A DNA stretch of 64,000 nucleotides from Gemmatimonas phototrophica (GTDB taxonomy: Bacteria > Gemmatimonadota > Gemmatimonadetes > Gemmatimonadales > Gemmatimonadaceae): NCBI RefSeq assembly GCF_000695095.2, contig NZ_CP011454.1:2728001-2792000 (forward strand), written 5' to 3'. This document shows positions 61,214-64,000 of this stretch, piece by piece. Each line of letters starts with the position of its first letter. The stretch's first letter is position 1. The notes beneath the pieces were generated by a model. It was not told the origin of the DNA. It searched no databases and saw only the letters and a list, made by a program, of their open reading frames with translations. The position numbers and the translations under genes are program-made.

Positions 61214-63288
61214 GTACCGTTCGACGCCCCTCGCTGGTCAACGGCGTGCGCGTGGTCGAGCAGCGCTTTCAAGGAGAACCCGGGTTCGTGGTGAAGAGTC
61301 CGTCCACCGGCAAGTACCTGCGCTTCAAGCCGGTGGAAGCACGTGTCATGGAGCTCTTCAACGGCGAACGGACCGTGCATCAGGTGGCGGCGCAAATGAC
61401 GGCGGAAGGCACCAGTATCGGGGCTTCCACCATTGACGCGTTTGCCACGAGACTGGCCACACTGGGCATTGTGGATCGCACGCTCGTGGAGAAAACGTCG
61501 GCCCAACTCGAACGGTTGCGTGAGGAGCGCAAGGAACGCCGAAGAAAGCCGCTTTTCCGCGGCGAATTTCTGCGGATGCGTTTTCCCATGGGTGATCCGG
61601 ATCGTCTGCTCACGCGCACCATGCCACTGGTACGCTGGTGCTTCACCCCGGCCTTCGTGTGGGGGTCCGTGGCGGTATTCGCCTTTTATGCGTTACTGCT
61701 CACAGCCCGCTGGCAAGAGCTCACCACGTCGTTCAGCGCCCTGACCAACCCGGCCAATTGGAGTGTGGCCACGGCACTGATGTTCTGGGGTGCATTCATT
61801 GGTGTGGGCATTGTGCATGAATTGGGACACGCCTACGCGTGCAAAGGATTCCGCGGGGAAGTGAACGAAATGGGGTTCATGATCATGTACTTCCAGCCCG
61901 CCTTCTATTGTAACGTGAACGATGCCTGGACGTTTACGAAGCTCAGTGACCGGTTGTGGGTCACCGCCGCGGGCGCGTGGGTGGAACTGTTGCTGGGCGC
62001 TGCCGCTGCCGCGGTGTGGGCCGTTTCGGCGCCCGGCACGGTCATCTCCCAACTATCCCTCATGGTGACGTTGCTTGCCGGTGGACTGGCGCTACTCAGC
62101 AACGCCAATCCCCTGCTGCCGTACGATGGCTACTTCGCGCTGAGCGATTGGCTGGAAATTCCCAATCTTCGCCAGCGCGCGCTGGGCTACTTCAACTGGT
62201 TCTTCGCCACCACGATCCTCCGTCGCGAAGCCGAGGAGCCCGCCGTCACCGAACGAGAGCGCCGGATCTTTCTCTGGTACGGCGCGCTGGCGTCGCTGTA
62301 TATCGCCATGGTCTACACCATTGCGCTGCGCTTCGTCGTTCGCTGGTCCTACCGGACGTTTGGTATCACCGTGGCAACCGCGCTGGTGGTGGTTCTCATG
62401 ACATGGCAGCGCCATCGGTTGTTGGCCGCATGGACGGCTGTGCGCGCCGCCTGGCACGACTTCGCACGCCAGACGCTGCGCAGCCGCTTCGCGCTCATTC
62501 CCGCCCCGCTTCGGGGATGGCGGGGCGGGGCGTTGGGCACGGCGCTGCTCATGCTGTTGCCATGGCCGCGCAATGTTGACGGCGAATGGAACGCGCGACC
62601 GCTGGGCTATCGCGTCGTGACTGCCCAGACAGACGGTGTGATTACCGACGTACGCGTACGCGGCGGTGATATGGTGGTGGCCGGCGCCCCCATGCTGCAG
62701 CTACTCAACCGCCAGACGGAACGCTCGCTCACACAAGCGACGTTCGATCGGGATTCGCTGCAGTTACAGGAGCAAGCCTCAGTGGCCGCACGCGCCGGCG
62801 ACATCGCCACGCTGCAAGCGCGGTCACAAGCCGCCAGCGTACGTGCCGCCAACAGCCGGGCGGTTCAACGGCAATTGATCGTTCGCGCCACAACCACGGG
62901 CACGGTACTCACGGAACAGCCAGCGTTGCTGATAGGCAAGCCGGTGACTGCCGGCACCCCCCTGCTTCACCTCGGCCGCAGCGATTCACTGGAAGTCCGG
63001 GTGCACTTTCGTGGTGCAGGTGCCGCTGCACTGCAACCTGGTCAACGCATCCGCCTGTATCTGGACGCGGATGCCGCGAGGCCCATCACCTCAACGGTGT
63101 CGCGGGTGAGCCTTGTTGGCACGCCCGAACATCCGGGGGCAACGGAAGCGCTTGTACACCTTCCGGCCTCAGGCGCCTGGCGCGCAGGCACGAATGGCCC
63201 CGCCAGGGTGCGCTTGCAAATGGGGACGATTGGTAGCGCGATGCTCTGGGCCATACGCAGCCGCCTGCGCCCCGACTTTCTGTTGTAG
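61210..63288 (+). CDS. PqqD-like/M50 peptidase/HlyD fusion membrane protein
   Basis: A 692-residue fusion. Residues about 15-95 resemble PqqD, the peptide-chaperone or leader-binding fold (GKYLRFKPVEARVMELFNGE, IDAFATRLATLGIVD). A basic linker leads to a membrane region of about eight segments with the M50 site-2 protease motif HELGH (H203-H207) and the third ligand in NPLLPYDGYFALSD (D306). From about residue 455, a HlyD-like domain has TAQTDGVITDVRVRGGDMVV, a helical hairpin and RATTTGTVLTEQ. Its ATG overlaps the stop of the adaptor gene. It ends 11 bases from the convergent asparaginase. It is a candidate leader-binding peptidase and exporter for the peptides; this is inference. Confidence 0.86.
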   Translation: MSTVRRPSLVNGVRVVEQRFQGEPGFVVKSPSTGKYLRFKPVEARVMELFNGERTVHQVAAQMTAEGTSIGASTIDAFATRLATLGIVDRTLVEKTSAQLERLREERKERRRKPLFRGEFLRMRFPMGDPDRLLTRTMPLVRWCFTPAFVWGSVAVFAFYALLLTARWQELTTSFSALTNPANWSVATALMFWGAFIGVGIVHELGHAYACKGFRGEVNEMGFMIMYFQPAFYCNVNDAWTFTKLSDRLWVTAAGAWVELLLGAAAAAVWAVSAPGTVISQLSLMVTLLAGGLALLSNANPLLPYDGYFALSDWLEIPNLRQRALGYFNWFFATTILRREAEEPAVTERERRIFLWYGALASLYIAMVYTIALRFVVRWSYRTFGITVATALVVVLMTWQRHRLLAAWTAVRAAWHDFARQTLRSRFALIPAPLRGWRGGALGTALLMLLPWPRNVDGEWNARPLGYRVVTAQTDGVITDVRVRGGDMVVAGAPMLQLLNRQTERSLTQATFDRDSLQLQEQASVAARAGDIATLQARSQAASVRAANSRAVQRQLIVRATTTGTVLTEQPALLIGKPVTAGTPLLHLGRSDSLEVRVHFRGAGAAALQPGQRIRLYLDADAARPITSTVSRVSLVGTPEHPGATEALVHLPASGAWRAGTNGPARVRLQMGTIGSAMLWAIRSRLRPDFLL

Positions 63289-63299
63289 CGGCCGTCGAA

Positions 63300-63809
63300 T
63301 CAGAGGGCGTCGCGGCTGCTGTCGACCGTTTCTTCAAACACCCCGACGTTGCGATTCTTCGCCACGTTATCCGCAGTGAAGTACCGGCCGTTCATGGCGA
63401 TGTATACGCCCGGCGGCAACGTCTGCACGAAACTGAGAGCGCTGCCCAGGTTGAACAGCCCGTCAGAACTGCCAAAGGCATACGGCACCATGGCGCCGGT
63501 CAGCACAATCGTCTTGTCTGGCAGCTCCGCGGCCAGCACCCGGGCCGTGTCCACCATGGTATCGGTCCCGTGCGTGATCACGATCTGAGACTCGGTCGCC
63601 GCTTGGCACGCCTGCACGATCTGCAACCGGTGCGCCTCTTTCATTTCGAGGCTGTCGATCATCATCAGAACGTCCACGGACACATCAATCATGCAGCGCC
63701 CTCGACGCAGCATTTCCGGGAGATGTGTGGCGTCGAAGTGCAGCGTGCCGGTGAGTTCGTCGTACTCCTTGTCGAACGTGCCACCTGTCACGAAAACCCG
63801 TACGCTCAT
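63300..63809 (-). CDS. Single-domain asparaginase-family protein
   Basis: A 169-residue protein covering only the N-terminal catalytic domain of L-asparaginase. VFVTGGTFDKEYDELTG has the first nucleophilic Thr, VITHGTDTMVDTARVL the second Thr-Asp pair, and VLTGAMVPYAFGSSDGLFNL the Lys-to-Met position (LTGAMVP). Typical enzymes of the type are about 330 residues with a C-terminal domain closing the active site, so this is a short form. Enzyme activity is possible but unproven. It overlaps the stop of an upstream Ala/Lys/Arg-rich gene by 4 bases (ATGA) and converges with the M50-HlyD gene. Confidence 0.87.
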   Translation of the reverse strand: MSVRVFVTGGTFDKEYDELTGTLHFDATHLPEMLRRGRCMIDVSVDVLMMIDSLEMKEAHRLQIVQACQAATESQIVITHGTDTMVDTARVLAAELPDKTIVLTGAMVPYAFGSSDGLFNLGSALSFVQTLPPGVYIAMNGRYFTADNVAKNRNVGVFEETVDSSRDAL

Positions 63810-64000
63810 GAGGCCTCCCCGGTCGTGCCGCTCTCGCGACGCGCGGCGGCCTCGGCCCGCGCCTTGGCCCGCGCCTTGGCGGCCTTTTCACGGGCCTTCT
63901 TTTCTGCCTTCTGCGTGGCGATCCGTTCCGCGGCAGCAATCACCGCCTCGCGTTCAGCAACCTGCGCTTCGCGTACCGCCCACTCCGCGCGATCGCGGGC
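63806..64000 (-). CDS. C-terminal end of an Ala/Lys/Arg-rich protein (partial)
   Basis: The last 64 residues of a gene that enters from the right edge. They form an uninterrupted charged helix (ARDRAEWAVREAQVAEREAV, ERIATQKAEKKAREKAAKAR) ending ESGTTGEAS. Composition is that of a coiled coil or a nucleic-acid-binding tail; no family can be named. Its TGA overlaps the asparaginase start, so both are cotranscribed. Confidence 0.7.
   Translation of the reverse strand, partial: ARDRAEWAVREAQVAEREAVIAAAERIATQKAEKKAREKAAKARAKARAEAAARRESGTTGEAS

Overview
The window is high-GC bacterial chromosome, densely packed on both strands and rich in exported proteins. A SusC/SusD-like outer-membrane pair, planctomycete-type cytochromes with DUF1592/DUF1552, GHL10, DUF885, a tricorn-type peptidase, PQQ and NHL proteins and several Tat or lipoprotein signals suggest a diderm heterotroph of the Gemmatimonadota type. 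This is inferred from gene content, not from a marker phylogeny. I found no rRNA, tRNA, CRISPR array, transposase or prophage.

Layout: 1-860, rnhB (cut by the window edge) and rplS. 1233-3302, prolyl oligopeptidase. 3325-3829, a palindromic repeat fused to a GxxExxY gene. 3906-9529, DUF885 peptidase, ABC-F ATPase and GHL10 glycosidase-like protein. 9602-13615, amidase, M28 peptidase and DUF4097 protein. 13797-17556, two MATE exporters with a small membrane protein and a lipoprotein. 17681-20411, an overlapping three-gene fructose-type ABC importer. 20475-27021, secreted beta-propellers, a PQQ dehydrogenase and a HupE-cytochrome c fusion. 27108-33828, exported RidA, FmdB-like zinc ribbon and an ankyrin/DUF1552/DUF1592 operon. 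34108-39858, an exported HpcH-like protein and SusD/SusC. 40355-44221, cytochrome c, Tat FAD oxidoreductase, small membrane protein, metallo-beta-lactamase-fold hydrolase and PepSY protein. 44388-53546, tricorn-like peptidase, phosphodiesterase-like lipoprotein, a plug-TonB_C fusion, an adhesin-E-like protein, an EamA permease and icd. 53774-63288, a possible peptide system. 63300-64000, a short asparaginase and the tail of an Ala/Lys/Arg-rich protein.

The most novel part is 53774-63288. Three paralogous 53-54-residue peptides share one pattern (IELTPxQxEQV, then GK, IE, ELEERxAPR) and differ in a 4-6-residue C-terminal tail. They lie between a divergent SARP/BTAD-type regulator and a tightly overlapping operon. 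That operon encodes a GAF-HlyD fusion, a HlyD adaptor and a PqqD-like/M50 peptidase/HlyD fusion. The promoter facing the first peptide carries three CTTTCAC repeats at SARP-like spacing. A secreted subtilase follows the regulator. I read this as a candidate peptide production, processing and export system of RiPP-like type with no modifying enzyme in the window; that function is inference.

A second theme is a dispersed palindromic repeat built on TCATGCTGTTG, at 3325, 13642 and 42679. It abuts or supplies stop codons, and one copy encodes the C-terminus of a putative PD-(D/E)XK protein.
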